Below are positions 1 through 8,497 of a DNA stretch of 19,258 bases, in pieces. A program made the position numbers and the translations under genes. How positions within the stretch are numbered: position 1 is the first letter of the stretch; each line of letters begins with the position of its first letter. The notes below the pieces were generated by a model. It saw nothing but the letters and a program-made list of their open reading frames with translations. It did no database searches and was not told where the DNA came from. This DNA comes from Christensenella sp. UBA6345 (lineage in GTDB: Bacteria; Bacillota; Clostridia; Christensenellales; UBA1242): NCBI GenBank assembly GCA_002437945.1, contig DJSB01000049.1:1-19258 (forward strand). Direction: 5' to 3'.

Positions 1-60
1 GTTTGTCGCTTGTCCGCTAATGCTCCCAAGTTCGACTAACGCTCATAATGACAGGCGGGG
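1..60. other. GC-richer edge block of unknown nature
   Basis: This block is about half G+C, clearly higher than the surrounding DNA. It carries a degenerate 19-base tandem motif (CTAATGCTC at 17-25, CTAACGCTC at 36-44). A possible stem pairs 7-14 (CGCTTGTC) with 50-57 (GACAGGCG), with one G-T pair. All three minus-strand frames and two plus-strand frames close within the block, so any coding role would be limited to the tail of a gene beginning outside the window. It could be the end of a structured RNA or a mobile-element remnant. I cannot identify it. Confidence 0.3.
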
Positions 61-138
61 AAAATAAATTTTAGACTACTCTAACCAACTTTAAATCGTG
101 TAGTAGATAGTTTCTCCAATATTTTAATCTTTTTTTAT

Positions 139-194
139 TAATTCTACCTACCACCACGTATACATTTGACAAAATGTGGTGGGGGGTAGAATTA
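139..194. repeat. Long imperfect inverted repeat upstream of the surface-protein gene
   Basis: The arms 139-157 and 176-194 are 19 bases each and pair at all but two positions (one of which can be G-T), around an 18-base spacer. The arms are C-rich and G-rich respectively, unusual for this A+T-rich DNA. No T-run follows on the plus strand. On the minus strand the A-T-rich run at 129-138 reads as A-rich, so neither orientation looks like a normal terminator. A TTGACA hexamer lies in the spacer (166-171). Possible roles are an operator for a dimeric regulator, an mRNA leader hairpin, or a recombination site. Confidence 0.7.
166..192 (+). promoter_or_regulatory. Possible promoter of the surface-protein gene, inside the inverted repeat
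   Basis: TTGACA (166-171) is followed after only 15 bases by TAGAAT (187-192). The spacer is shorter than the preferred 17, so this is tentative. A TATAAT at 201-206 is an alternative -10 but has no matching -35. If real, the promoter is embedded in the inverted repeat, so protein binding or hairpin extrusion there would affect initiation. Confidence 0.3.
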
Positions 195-265
195 AATGAA
201 TATAATTTTAAATTTTATCAAAACTAAATTTAATATATATTTAATGAATAATATAAGGAGAAAAA

Positions 266-3200
266 ATGGCAAAAGACGAAACAAAAGAAAAATTTGATGC
301 ATTGTCCGAAGACCCAAATGCAAGCAAAAAACGTATGCTTAAAAAAGTTGGCGTATGGTGTGCTGCTGGTGTATTAGTCGCTGGTATCGCATTAGGTACA
401 GGATTTGGTATAGGTTGCAACGCAACATATACCATAACACTAAATTCTGATACAGAGAACGCACAACTTACAGGTGCAGGTAAGTATAAGAAAGGCAAAG
501 AAGTAACCATCTCTGCTAAAGATTTGGCAGGATATAAGTTTGACCACTGGGAGTATAAAGGTAATAAAGTATCAGATAAGACACAATATACTTTTAAACT
601 TACTAAAGATACAAAAGGTGAATACAAAGCAGTATATACCGAAACAATTAATTTAGCACCAAGCCCAGATAATAACAAGGTATCAGTAGATCCATCACAA
701 ATACCTAATGGTACAATGATAACCTTAACTGCAGATGATAGAGTAGGATATACATTCAAGTGTTGGAAACTTAACGGAGTAGAAGTGTCCAACCAACAAT
801 CATATACCTTTACAATGTCTACAGATACAGCAGGAGAATATACCGCAGAGTATACAATCAATAGTTATACTGTTTCAGTATCATCAGACCTAGAAAGTGC
901 AGTACTTACAGGAGCAGATACATACAAATACAATTCAACTGTAACAGTTACTGCAAGTGATGTTATAGGTTACTTATTCGACCACTGGGATTTAGATGGT
1001 AACAATGTATCAAGCGAACAATCATATACATTTACATTATCAAAAGCCAATAACTATACATTGAAAGCAGTATATGTTAATGCATATAACATAACATTAA
1101 CATCTAATATACCACACGTAACCCTAACAGTTACTGGCGAACATAAAGTAGGAGAAAAAGTAACAATATCTGCTAGTGACGTAGAAGGATATACTTTTAA
1201 TCACTGGGAGTTAGGTGGTACTCAAGTATCTACCGATAAGATATATACTTTTATTATTTCAGATACTACCAAGGGCGAGTACAAAGCAGTATATGATATT
1301 AATACATATACAGTAACCACAACTAGTGATACCGCTGGTGCTACATTAAAAGGTGCTGGTACATATAACTACAATGCAGAAGTAACTCTTACTGCTGAAG
1401 ATGTAGAAGGTTATACATTCAGTCATTGGGAATATAACAATACTAATGTATCTAACGATAAATCATATACATTCACTATGTCAGAAAGTACAAAAGGTGA
1501 ATACAAAGCCGTATACACTATCAATAGTTATGAAATTACAGTATCATCAGACCTAGAAAATGCAGTACTTTCAGGTGCAGGTAGATATAATTACAATGCA
1601 CAAGTAACCATAACCGCAAATGATGTTACTGGCTATACATTCAAGCGTTGGACGCTTAATGGCGTAGAAGTATCTACAGATAAGTCATACACATTTACAA
1701 TGTCTAACACAACCAAGGGCGAATACAAAGCGGTATATGATATTAATACATATACAGTAACCACAACTAGTGATACTGCTGGTGCTACATTAAAAGGTGC
1801 TGGTACATATAACTATAACGCAGAAGTAACTCTTACTGCTGAAGATGTGGAAGGTTATACATTTAGTCATTGGGAATATAACAACGCTAATGTATCAAGT
1901 AATAAATCATATACATTTACTATGTCAGAAAGTACTGAAGGTACATATAAGGCAGTATACGAAGCTACTATAACACTTACACTTAATGTGGACGGAGTGG
2001 CTACACCTTATTCAGTAACTAAAGGCACTACACTAGCAAGTGCATTATCTAATATAAAAGATGGAAATAATCAAAGATATACACTAGAGAATACTTGTGG
2101 ATTCTATACTTGTGACGATATGATAGGATACGTTGAACAAGACACAATATTATCTGACTCTACTACTATTTTTACCAAGATGGCAACTCTTAATAAGTTG
2201 AAAATTAACAATTCGTTCGCCAATTGTGTAGATTATGATATCTCTGGAGAAGTGGTTGTTCCATATATGTATAATGGGGTAATAGTATCAGGCATTGGAG
2301 ATTTTTACGGTACGAATATTACTAATATAGTAATCCCAGATGGTGTAACTGAAATATTCGATGAAGCATTTGTAGAGTGCAACTTAAATAGGTTGGTAAT
2401 ACCTGCTAAAGTAAACACAATTGGTGCAGATGCATTTAGTACTTGTTTAAAAATTACTGAAGTATACAATTTAAGTAATATAGATATTACTGCTGACGAG
2501 TATGGTGATTTAGGACGTTTTGTAATCAATTTATGTAGTGACGCACAAGAAAAAGGTGAATTTACCTTACTAGACAAAAAATTTTTAATGTATGAATATA
2601 ATAATAATCATTTCTTGGTTAATTATTTTGGTAGTGACGAGAATGTTACTTTGCCTAATACCAATTATGATTATGCAATTAGTAGAGCATTTGCTTTTAA
2701 TTCTAATATCAAAAGTTTAATTACTACTAATAGTTCTATATATATTGAAGATTTTGCATTTTTGAGTTGTACAAGTTTAAAAAGTGTAGAAATTTCTTCA
2801 AAGATAAATAATATAGGATATCGTGCATTTTACGGCTGTAGTAGTCTAAATAGTGCAACATTCCAAGGCTCAACTTCTGCTGGTTGGTATTATGCAGAAA
2901 GTGGTAGTGAAACGATTGGTACAGTTATTGATGTTACTAACGCTGCTAACGCTGCTACATATTTAAAAAATACTTATCTAGATAAATATTTTATAAAAAG
3001 TGATAGTCAAAACACAATTACAATTAAATTAAATATAGACGGAGTAGATACTCCTTATACAGTAAATAAAGGTACTTCACTAGCAAGTGTACTATCTTCA
3101 ATCAAAGAAAGTGGACAACAAAAATACACTTTAGAGACTACTTGTGGTTTCTATTTTGATTCGGAATTTAAAAAGTTTATGTCAGAAAATACACGTATAT

Positions 3201-3949
3201 ATAATGCTATAACAATATATACAAAAATGGCAACATTGGATAAAATAATTGTAGATACTTCTCAACCTGAATATAAATATAAAAAGAAAGATAATAATAT
3301 AACGGGAGAAGTGGTTCTACCTTACCTTGTAACAAGAAATGGTGGATTAGTAAAAACAATAGGTGATTTTTCTGTATGTAAAAAAATAACCAGTATATTT
3401 ATTCCAAAAAGTATAACAACTATCCGAGCAGAAGCATTTTGGGGATGTAGTGAGTTAACAGATGTTACTATTTTAGGTGATATTACTGAGTTGTATGATC
3501 AAACCTTTATGAATTGTACAAAATTAACTGGTATTTCATTGCCAACAAGTTTAACATATATAGGACAAAACACTTTTCAAAAGTGTGAAAGTTTAACCAG
3601 TATAATTATACCAGATAATGTAAAAACAATTCATTCGTCCGCATTTGCTGGATGTACAGGTTTAACACAAGTCAAGTTATCATCTAAATTAGAAACGATA
3701 CTAGGGGGAGCATTCTCCGGCTGTACAAGTTTAACCAGTATCATTATTCCAAAATCTGTCAAAGAAATAGGTTCACAAGCATTTGATAAATGTACTAACT
3801 TAACAAGTATAACCTTTGAAGATACTACTGGTTGGCAATGTGATGGTGCAGATATTGATGTTACTGATGCTACTGCCAATGCTACCAATTTAAAAGGTAC
3901 ATATTTATACTCGTCGTTAATAAAAAATCTACTGAAACTGTTTAATTAG
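266..3949 (+). CDS. Membrane-anchored surface protein with InlB-like repeats and BspA-type leucine-rich repeats
   Basis: 1227 aa. Residues 1-27 are charged and cytoplasmic-looking. Residues 28-50 form one hydrophobic segment ending in GIGC (Cys51), so the protein is probably anchored by an uncleaved signal; a lipoprotein is less likely. Residues ~53-565 hold seven ~73-aa repeats, each with a GYxF-x-x-W core and a final KAVY/TAEY strand, like the divergent InlB B-repeat (Flg_new_2-type) family. Two copies of a larger module follow (~567-913 and ~916-1220). Each has a domain with a shared TCGFY and TKMATL signature, then BspA-type LRRs (IPxxVxxIxxxAFxxC pattern), then a closing GW...DVT...ATxLKxTYL motif. 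There is no LPXTG or SLH motif. AAGGAG at 255-260 supports the start. The role is inferred to be adhesion or host/surface interaction; the ligand is unknown. Confidence 0.85.
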   Translation: MAKDETKEKFDALSEDPNASKKRMLKKVGVWCAAGVLVAGIALGTGFGIGCNATYTITLNSDTENAQLTGAGKYKKGKEVTISAKDLAGYKFDHWEYKGNKVSDKTQYTFKLTKDTKGEYKAVYTETINLAPSPDNNKVSVDPSQIPNGTMITLTADDRVGYTFKCWKLNGVEVSNQQSYTFTMSTDTAGEYTAEYTINSYTVSVSSDLESAVLTGADTYKYNSTVTVTASDVIGYLFDHWDLDGNNVSSEQSYTFTLSKANNYTLKAVYVNAYNITLTSNIPHVTLTVTGEHKVGEKVTISASDVEGYTFNHWELGGTQVSTDKIYTFIISDTTKGEYKAVYDINTYTVTTTSDTAGATLKGAGTYNYNAEVTLTAEDVEGYTFSHWEYNNTNVSNDKSYTFTMSESTKGEYKAVYTINSYEITVSSDLENAVLSGAGRYNYNAQVTITANDVTGYTFKRWTLNGVEVSTDKSYTFTMSNTTKGEYKAVYDINTYTVTTTSDTAGATLKGAGTYNYNAEVTLTAEDVEGYTFSHWEYNNANVSSNKSYTFTMSESTEGTYKAVYEATITLTLNVDGVATPYSVTKGTTLASALSNIKDGNNQRYTLENTCGFYTCDDMIGYVEQDTILSDSTTIFTKMATLNKLKINNSFANCVDYDISGEVVVPYMYNGVIVSGIGDFYGTNITNIVIPDGVTEIFDEAFVECNLNRLVIPAKVNTIGADAFSTCLKITEVYNLSNIDITADEYGDLGRFVINLCSDAQEKGEFTLLDKKFLMYEYNNNHFLVNYFGSDENVTLPNTNYDYAISRAFAFNSNIKSLITTNSSIYIEDFAFLSCTSLKSVEISSKINNIGYRAFYGCSSLNSATFQGSTSAGWYYAESGSETIGTVIDVTNAANAATYLKNTYLDKYFIKSDSQNTITIKLNIDGVDTPYTVNKGTSLASVLSSIKESGQQKYTLETTCGFYFDSEFKKFMSENTRIYNAITIYTKMATLDKIIVDTSQPEYKYKKKDNNITGEVVLPYLVTRNGGLVKTIGDFSVCKKITSIFIPKSITTIRAEAFWGCSELTDVTILGDITELYDQTFMNCTKLTGISLPTSLTYIGQNTFQKCESLTSIIIPDNVKTIHSSAFAGCTGLTQVKLSSKLETILGGAFSGCTSLTSIIIPKSVKEIGSQAFDKCTNLTSITFEDTTGWQCDGADIDVTDATANATNLKGTYLYSSLIKNLLKLFN

Positions 3950-3972
3950 ACGAATAATGATTAAATGTTAAC

Positions 3973-4004
3973 AAAAAAAGTCAATCATAGCGATTGACTT
4001 TTTT
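3973..4004. terminator. Bidirectional intrinsic terminator between convergent genes
   Basis: A run of A leads into GTCAATC (3980-3986), a 5-base loop, and GATTGAC (3992-3998) followed by six T. The A and T runs make it usable on both strands. It can therefore terminate the surface-protein gene from the left and the ABC exporter operon from the right. Confidence 0.9.
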
Positions 4005-4020
4005 GTTTGTTATAATTCAA

Positions 4021-6102
4021 TTATATTTTACTAAATTGACTATTGTATAGGTTATAGTAGAATCCTTGTTTTTTAAGCAATTCTTTATGAGTGCCTTGTT
4101 CGATTATGTTACCTTTGTTCATAACCAATATTAAATCCGAATTAATAATGGTTGATAATCTGTGTGCTACTACAAAACTTGTACGACCTTCCATCATGGT
4201 GTTAAATGCATTCTGGATTAACAACTCTGTACGAGTGTCTATATTAGATGTTGCTTCATCAAGTATAAGCATAGGTGGTTTGGTCAACATTATACGTGCT
4301 ATACAAATAAGTTGTTTTTGACCTTGTGATAGATTGTCTCCGCCTTCACTAACCATTGTATCATAGCCATTTTCTAAAGATTGTATATAATCGTGAGCAT
4401 GAGCCATTTTGGCTGCTTTTATCATCTCGGCGTCACTAGCATTAGGTTTGCCATATTTTAGGTTCTCTCTTATCGTTGCATTAAATAACCAAGTATCTTG
4501 TAATACCATACCATATTTTTCTCTTAATGATGCACGAGTAATCTGTGTAATTGGTTTTTCAGATACAAGTATTTCGCCACTGTTGACATCATAGAATCTC
4601 ATAAGTAGGTTAATCATAGTCGATTTACCGCAACCGGTAGGGCCTACTATTGCCACTCTTTGACCTTTCTTGACACTAACATTAAGATTTTCGATAAGTT
4701 TTTTGTTAGGGACATAAGAGAAATTAACATTTTTAATTTCTACATCACCATTACATTTGGTTAATACTTCATTGTCTGCATCGCTTACTTCGTCATCAAT
4801 ATCTAGTACATTGACTACACGTCTAGCCGAAGCATAAGATGCTTGCAAGTCGCTAAATATATCACTTATTTCGTTGAAAGGCTTGATATATTTGTTGGCA
4901 TAGTTAAGTAAGACAGATATATTACCTATAGTCATATTACCTTTTATAGCGGTTAATGTACCCATTATTGCAACTATGGCATAAATAATTCCGTTGATAA
5001 ATCTTGAAAATGGGTTAGTAAGTGAAGAGTAGAACATGGCTTTTTCACTTTGTTCTGCCAAGTTTTTATTTATTTTTTCAAACTTTTCTATTGACCTATC
5101 TTCATAGTTGAATGCTTTAACTATTCTTTGATTGCCTAGCATTTCTAGTATTATACCAGAAGCATCGCCTAAAGTTTTTGCTTGTCGCCTAAAGTATTTG
5201 TCGGCTTTAAATGCTATAAATGCGGTTACGAATACAGATAGTGGGGTTAGTGCAACAATTACTGCTGATATGCTAACATTAAGTCTAAACATCATAACTA
5301 TAGTTAATACAATAGAGATACTAGCATCAAATATTGTTGTCATACCTTCCAAGAAACCATCTGAAATAACATCTACGTCATTAATCATACGGCTTTGTAA
5401 GTCACCGTGACTACTACCATCTATATATTTAAGTGGTACACGATTTAATTTCTTAAATAGTCCTATTCTAACTAATCTATCGGTTTTGAAACTTAAAATA
5501 TTGTCAGCATAGATATATAGCCATCTAAAGAAACAGAAACCTACTGCAACTATTGCTAGATAAAGAATAGTTGTTTTTAAAAGTGTAAAGTTAACGTTAT
5601 TTACACCTACTATGCAGTCTATGGCTCTACCTGAAAGTATAGGAATGTATAATTCGAGTACAGAGTTGATTAATGCAAATAGTAAACATAATACCATATG
5701 CCATATATTTGGTTTTAAATACTTTGCTAGCCCACGTAATACTTTAGGCTTTTTAGGACGGTGTAGACGTTCAAGTTTAGCACCGGGAGTACCCAAAATA
5801 ATACCGGGGTCGTTAAATTTTTGTCGTCTATCGTCACTACCAGAGATACTTGCATCTTGAGTAATTACGTTAGTACCCATAGGTTTAGGAATTTCTACAG
5901 CAGGTTGTGCTTTTTCTGGGTTGTTAAATGATGGTGCAGGCAACTTTGCTATTTCTTTCTGTAAAGCACGATATTCACGATTTTCAAATTTAGGTTTTTG
6001 TGGCTTTTCATGTTTAGGTAATTTTTGATATTCGGTTAAAATGTTTTCTTTTGGTGTTTTAACTGGTTTTGTTTCTTCAATTTTAGTCTTTTTCTTTCTC
6101 AT
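4021..6102 (-). CDS. Heterodimeric ABC exporter subunit, catalytically complete half (BmrD/TM288-like)
   Basis: 693 aa, a type IV (B-type) half-exporter: six-helix transmembrane domain at ~130-430, then the nucleotide-binding domain. Walker A is GPTGCGKST (487-495), the Q-loop is in VLQDTW, the signature is the variant LSQGQ (591-595), Walker B is LILDE with catalytic Glu616, and the switch His is 647. With a complete Glu and His, this is the subunit whose Walker motifs form the hydrolysing site with the partner's signature. Before the first helix is an unusually long (~115 aa) Lys/Pro/Glu-rich soluble extension. It starts 12 bases after the stop of its partner, with an AAAAGGGGG ribosome binding site lying in that gap, so the two are cotranscribed and probably coupled in translation. 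Substrate cannot be read from sequence; relatives export drugs, peptides or lipids. Confidence 0.9.
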   Translation of the reverse strand: MRKKKTKIEETKPVKTPKENILTEYQKLPKHEKPQKPKFENREYRALQKEIAKLPAPSFNNPEKAQPAVEIPKPMGTNVITQDASISGSDDRRQKFNDPGIILGTPGAKLERLHRPKKPKVLRGLAKYLKPNIWHMVLCLLFALINSVLELYIPILSGRAIDCIVGVNNVNFTLLKTTILYLAIVAVGFCFFRWLYIYADNILSFKTDRLVRIGLFKKLNRVPLKYIDGSSHGDLQSRMINDVDVISDGFLEGMTTIFDASISIVLTIVMMFRLNVSISAVIVALTPLSVFVTAFIAFKADKYFRRQAKTLGDASGIILEMLGNQRIVKAFNYEDRSIEKFEKINKNLAEQSEKAMFYSSLTNPFSRFINGIIYAIVAIMGTLTAIKGNMTIGNISVLLNYANKYIKPFNEISDIFSDLQASYASARRVVNVLDIDDEVSDADNEVLTKCNGDVEIKNVNFSYVPNKKLIENLNVSVKKGQRVAIVGPTGCGKSTMINLLMRFYDVNSGEILVSEKPITQITRASLREKYGMVLQDTWLFNATIRENLKYGKPNASDAEMIKAAKMAHAHDYIQSLENGYDTMVSEGGDNLSQGQKQLICIARIMLTKPPMLILDEATSNIDTRTELLIQNAFNTMMEGRTSFVVAHRLSTIINSDLILVMNKGNIIEQGTHKELLKKQGFYYNLYNSQFSKI

Positions 6103-6114
6103 TTTAACCCCCTT

Positions 6115-7848
6115 TTACTTTGTCTGCGAATCATATATTTCTTTATATACTTCGCAAGTCTCCATTAACTCTTTATGTTTACCTATACCTACAACATTGC
6201 CTTTGTCTAATACAACTATTTGGTCAGAGTTGCGTATAGTGTTTACACGTTGTGATACTAAAAATACAGTAGCATTTTTGGCATCGGTTTTTATTGCATG
6301 TCGCAGATTAGCATCTGTCTGGAAGTCCAAGGCACTAGCACTATCGTCTAGTATAAGTATTTCTGGATTACCCACAAATGCTCTTGCTATAGTTAATCTT
6401 TGTCTTTGTCCACCCGAGAAGTTTTTACCACCGGCTTGAACTTTATAGTCTAATCTATTGTCTAATTCTTTTACAAATTCTTCGGCTTGAGCAGTCTTTA
6501 TTGCTCTCCATATTTCATCATCAGTAGCATTAGGTTTACGCCATTGCATATTTTCTCTTAATGTACCCGAGAATAATACAGACTTTTGTGGCACCATACC
6601 CATTAAACCACGTAATGCTACTAGATTATAATCTTTTACATTTTTACCTTTAATAAATATATTGCCTTTTGTGGTGTCATAGAATCTAGGTAGTAAGTTA
6701 ACCAGTGTACTTTTACCACTACCAGTACCGCCTATGATACCTATAGTTTCGCCTTTTTTAACTTTAAGATTTAAGTTATTGATAGCATTCTTTGCCATGT
6801 TAGGGTATGCGAAACTTACATTTTTAAATTCTACTTCATATTCGCTATTAGCGATAGTATCGTCTTCAGTAATTACTCCACTTACTTCTTGTGGACTGCT
6901 TATGCTAGGTGTGGTATTAAATACTTCATTAACACGTTTACCGCAGTTGATGGCTTTGATAAGTGCAACTATGATATTGGCAAGTGCTATAAGGGCAGTA
7001 GATATTTGAGTTAAATAGTTGATAAATGCAATTATTTGACCTTGTGTTAATACACCTATGTTAACTTGTATACCCCCAAACCATAATACTGCAACTATAG
7101 AGAAGTTAATTATGGTAGCAGTTAATGGGTTAAGTAGGGAAGACACTGCCGAAACTTTAATTGAACTTTTAGATAATTTTTCTGTAGCAACTTCGAATCT
7201 TGATTCTTCATAATCCTGTTTGTTAAAAGATCTAATAACTCTAGCACCTTGTAAATTTTCTCTAGTGATATTGGAAACAGTATCTAGATTTTTTTGAGTA
7301 CGATCATATAGTGGTACAGTTGCTTTTAGTATAAGAATTACTACACCAGTAATAAGTGGTGCTGCTACTAGGAAGATTAATGACAACTTCATATCTATCG
7401 TCATAGCCATTATCATACTACCTATTAATAAGAAAGGCGTACGCATAACCATACGTATTACCATAGATATTGCTTGTTGAATACGTGTTACGTCATGTGT
7501 AATACGGTTGTTGATGGTTGCAGTGCTATATTTGTCAAGTTCGGCATGAGAAAAAGTGTTGATTTTTTTATATAAATCACTTCTCATACTAGCACCTATA
7601 CCTACAGCGGCTCGGGCAGCCAATTTTTGTGATATGATAGATACTACTATGCCAATGACGTTTAAACCTACAACTATTGCACCATAGGTTAGTATATATT
7701 TGGTATCATGATTAGCGACACCCACGTCTATCATAGATGCTATAAGGATAGGAATAATTAATTCGGTTATTGTTTCTATAAGTTTAAAAGTTGGCCCGAA
7801 TATTATTTCTTTAATATAAGATTTAAAATATTTTTTAAAATTTTTCAT
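6115..7848 (-). CDS. Heterodimeric ABC exporter subunit, degenerate-site half (BmrC/TM287-like)
   Basis: 577 aa, first gene of the operon. Transmembrane domain ~15-310, nucleotide-binding domain ~335-577. Walker A is GGTGSGKST (373-381) and the signature is FSGGQ (477-481), both intact. Walker B ends ILILDD, with Asp502 where the catalytic Glu should be, and the switch position is Gln533 (VSQR) instead of His. This is the pattern known for the non-hydrolysing half of heterodimeric exporters such as TM287/288 and BmrCD. Its intact signature completes the active site of the 693-aa partner, whose own signature (LSQGQ) is the altered one, so all deviations fall in the same composite site. An AAAGGA-like ribosome binding site precedes the ATG. 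The pair is inferred to work as an obligate heterodimer in the cytoplasmic membrane. Confidence 0.92.
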   Translation of the reverse strand: MKNFKKYFKSYIKEIIFGPTFKLIETITELIIPILIASMIDVGVANHDTKYILTYGAIVVGLNVIGIVVSIISQKLAARAAVGIGASMRSDLYKKINTFSHAELDKYSTATINNRITHDVTRIQQAISMVIRMVMRTPFLLIGSMIMAMTIDMKLSLIFLVAAPLITGVVILILKATVPLYDRTQKNLDTVSNITRENLQGARVIRSFNKQDYEESRFEVATEKLSKSSIKVSAVSSLLNPLTATIINFSIVAVLWFGGIQVNIGVLTQGQIIAFINYLTQISTALIALANIIVALIKAINCGKRVNEVFNTTPSISSPQEVSGVITEDDTIANSEYEVEFKNVSFAYPNMAKNAINNLNLKVKKGETIGIIGGTGSGKSTLVNLLPRFYDTTKGNIFIKGKNVKDYNLVALRGLMGMVPQKSVLFSGTLRENMQWRKPNATDDEIWRAIKTAQAEEFVKELDNRLDYKVQAGGKNFSGGQRQRLTIARAFVGNPEILILDDSASALDFQTDANLRHAIKTDAKNATVFLVSQRVNTIRNSDQIVVLDKGNVVGIGKHKELMETCEVYKEIYDSQTK

Positions 7849-7878
7849 GTGCTGTCCTTTAATATTTGTTATTAAATC

Positions 7879-7906
7879 ATTGTATCAATAAAGTAAAAAA
7901 AATGAA
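7879..7906 (-). promoter_or_regulatory. Probable promoter of the ABC exporter operon
   Basis: On the minus strand, TTCATT (7901-7906), a 16-base spacer and TACAAT (7879-7884). The -10 sits in the string TTGATACAAT, also found at the promoter of the next gene upstream. Predicted leader about 24 bases. No attenuator or inverted repeat is visible between it and the start codon. Confidence 0.5.
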
Positions 7907-7920
7907 ACCAAAAAAGATAT

Positions 7921-7957
7921 AAAAAAATAAAAATACTAGTTTAATACTAGTATTTTT
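7921..7957 (-). terminator. Intrinsic terminator after the zinc-ribbon membrane protein gene
   Basis: A perfect 12-base-pair stem (7929-7940 with 7946-7957, core ACTAGTATTTTT) has a 5-base loop. On the minus strand it is followed by a T-rich run from the A tract at 7921-7928. It separates the small membrane protein gene from the ABC operon promoter just downstream. Confidence 0.8.
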
Positions 7958-7988
7958 AATTATAAATTAAATATATTTACGAGTTGTA

Positions 7989-8480
7989 TTATTTATCTAA
8001 TTCCGAATTACAATATTTGCATACCCATTTGCCATTTTCTTTAGTCATATTAGCGCCGCAGTTAGGGCATTTATTAACTACTTTGTTGGTAGGTACTGCT
8101 TCAGATAATTCACTATTAACAATTTTGTACCCAGTTAAATATCTTTTTTGAATAAGTATATTAATAGTTTCTTCAACTCTTTTGGCATTGATTATACCAG
8201 TAGAAGAAGCGATAGTGTTGATGTCGGTAATACCATCTACAGTAATCATCTCATATATACTACATTGTCTTACTTTTTCGGCATAATTAACCCATAGTAT
8301 AGGTGCACCATAGAAACCTAATACGGTAAGTATAATACCAACAACCATAAGTATAATGTAAGCACCACCATATATCGCACCAAAAATAATAGCAGGTATG
8401 CCTACCACAAATCCTATAGATGCTAGAATGCTTATTATTAATAATCTTTTTGTGTCTTTTTTAATATCGTTTTTCTTCAT
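7989..8480 (-). CDS. Small membrane protein with C-terminal zinc ribbon, function unknown
   Basis: 163 aa. Two transmembrane helices (~13-35 and ~40-63) are joined by a short glycine-containing turn. A soluble region (~68-120) follows that reads like a small winged-helix (IYEMITVDGITDINTIAS..., then a recognition-helix-like segment with KRY). A linker leads to a zinc ribbon with Cys138, Cys141, Cys154 and Cys157 (CPNCG...CKYC). Both tails probably face the cytoplasm. The start is placed at ATG 8480: a GTG three codons upstream (8489) is part of the AGGTG ribosome binding site and is not a start. It is monocistronic, with its own promoter and terminator. I do not recognise a characterised homologue; a membrane-bound sensor or DNA/RNA-binding role is only a guess. 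Confidence 0.75.
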   Translation of the reverse strand: MKKNDIKKDTKRLLIISILASIGFVVGIPAIIFGAIYGGAYIILMVVGIILTVLGFYGAPILWVNYAEKVRQCSIYEMITVDGITDINTIASSTGIINAKRVEETINILIQKRYLTGYKIVNSELSEAVPTNKVVNKCPNCGANMTKENGKWVCKYCNSELDK

Positions 8481-8486
8481 ATTAAT

Positions 8487-8491
8487 CACCT
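8487..8491 (-). promoter_or_regulatory. Ribosome binding site that fixes the zinc-ribbon protein start
   Basis: AGGTG on the minus strand, 6 bases before ATG 8480. The upstream in-frame GTG overlaps this site, which rules it out as the start. Confidence 0.7.
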
Positions 8492-8497
8492 ACTATT

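Noticed and set aside
1..60. A tRNA or tmRNA 3' end, suggested by GTTCGAC at 30-36
   Set aside because: The flanking bases do not form a T-arm stem, there is no acceptor stem or CCA, and the context does not fit a tRNA.
139..194. Intrinsic terminator of a gene left of the window
   Set aside because: No T run follows the right arm on the plus strand, and the 18-base spacer is long for a terminator loop.
266..420. Lipoprotein signal in the repeat protein (GIGC) and similarly LVGC in the DUF4097-like protein
   Set aside because: The first has Gly at -3, where lipoboxes favour Leu; the second is followed by more hydrophobic residues. Both fit an uncleaved membrane anchor better.
1265..1954. CRISPR-like or satellite array from the regular repeats
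   Set aside because: The repeats are in-frame protein repeats of ~220 bases inside one gene, with no unique spacers of constant length.
3631..3949. Sortase or other cell-wall anchor at the C-terminus of the repeat protein
   Set aside because: The C-terminus (TYLYSSLIKNLLKLFN) has no LPXTG-like motif, no terminal positively charged hydrophobic tail, and no SLH or LysM repeat.
4021..7848. Open frames on the plus strand opposite the ABC genes (for example near 6041-6439)
   Set aside because: They are antisense to well-supported conserved coding sequence, lack ribosome binding sites and show no recognisable domain.
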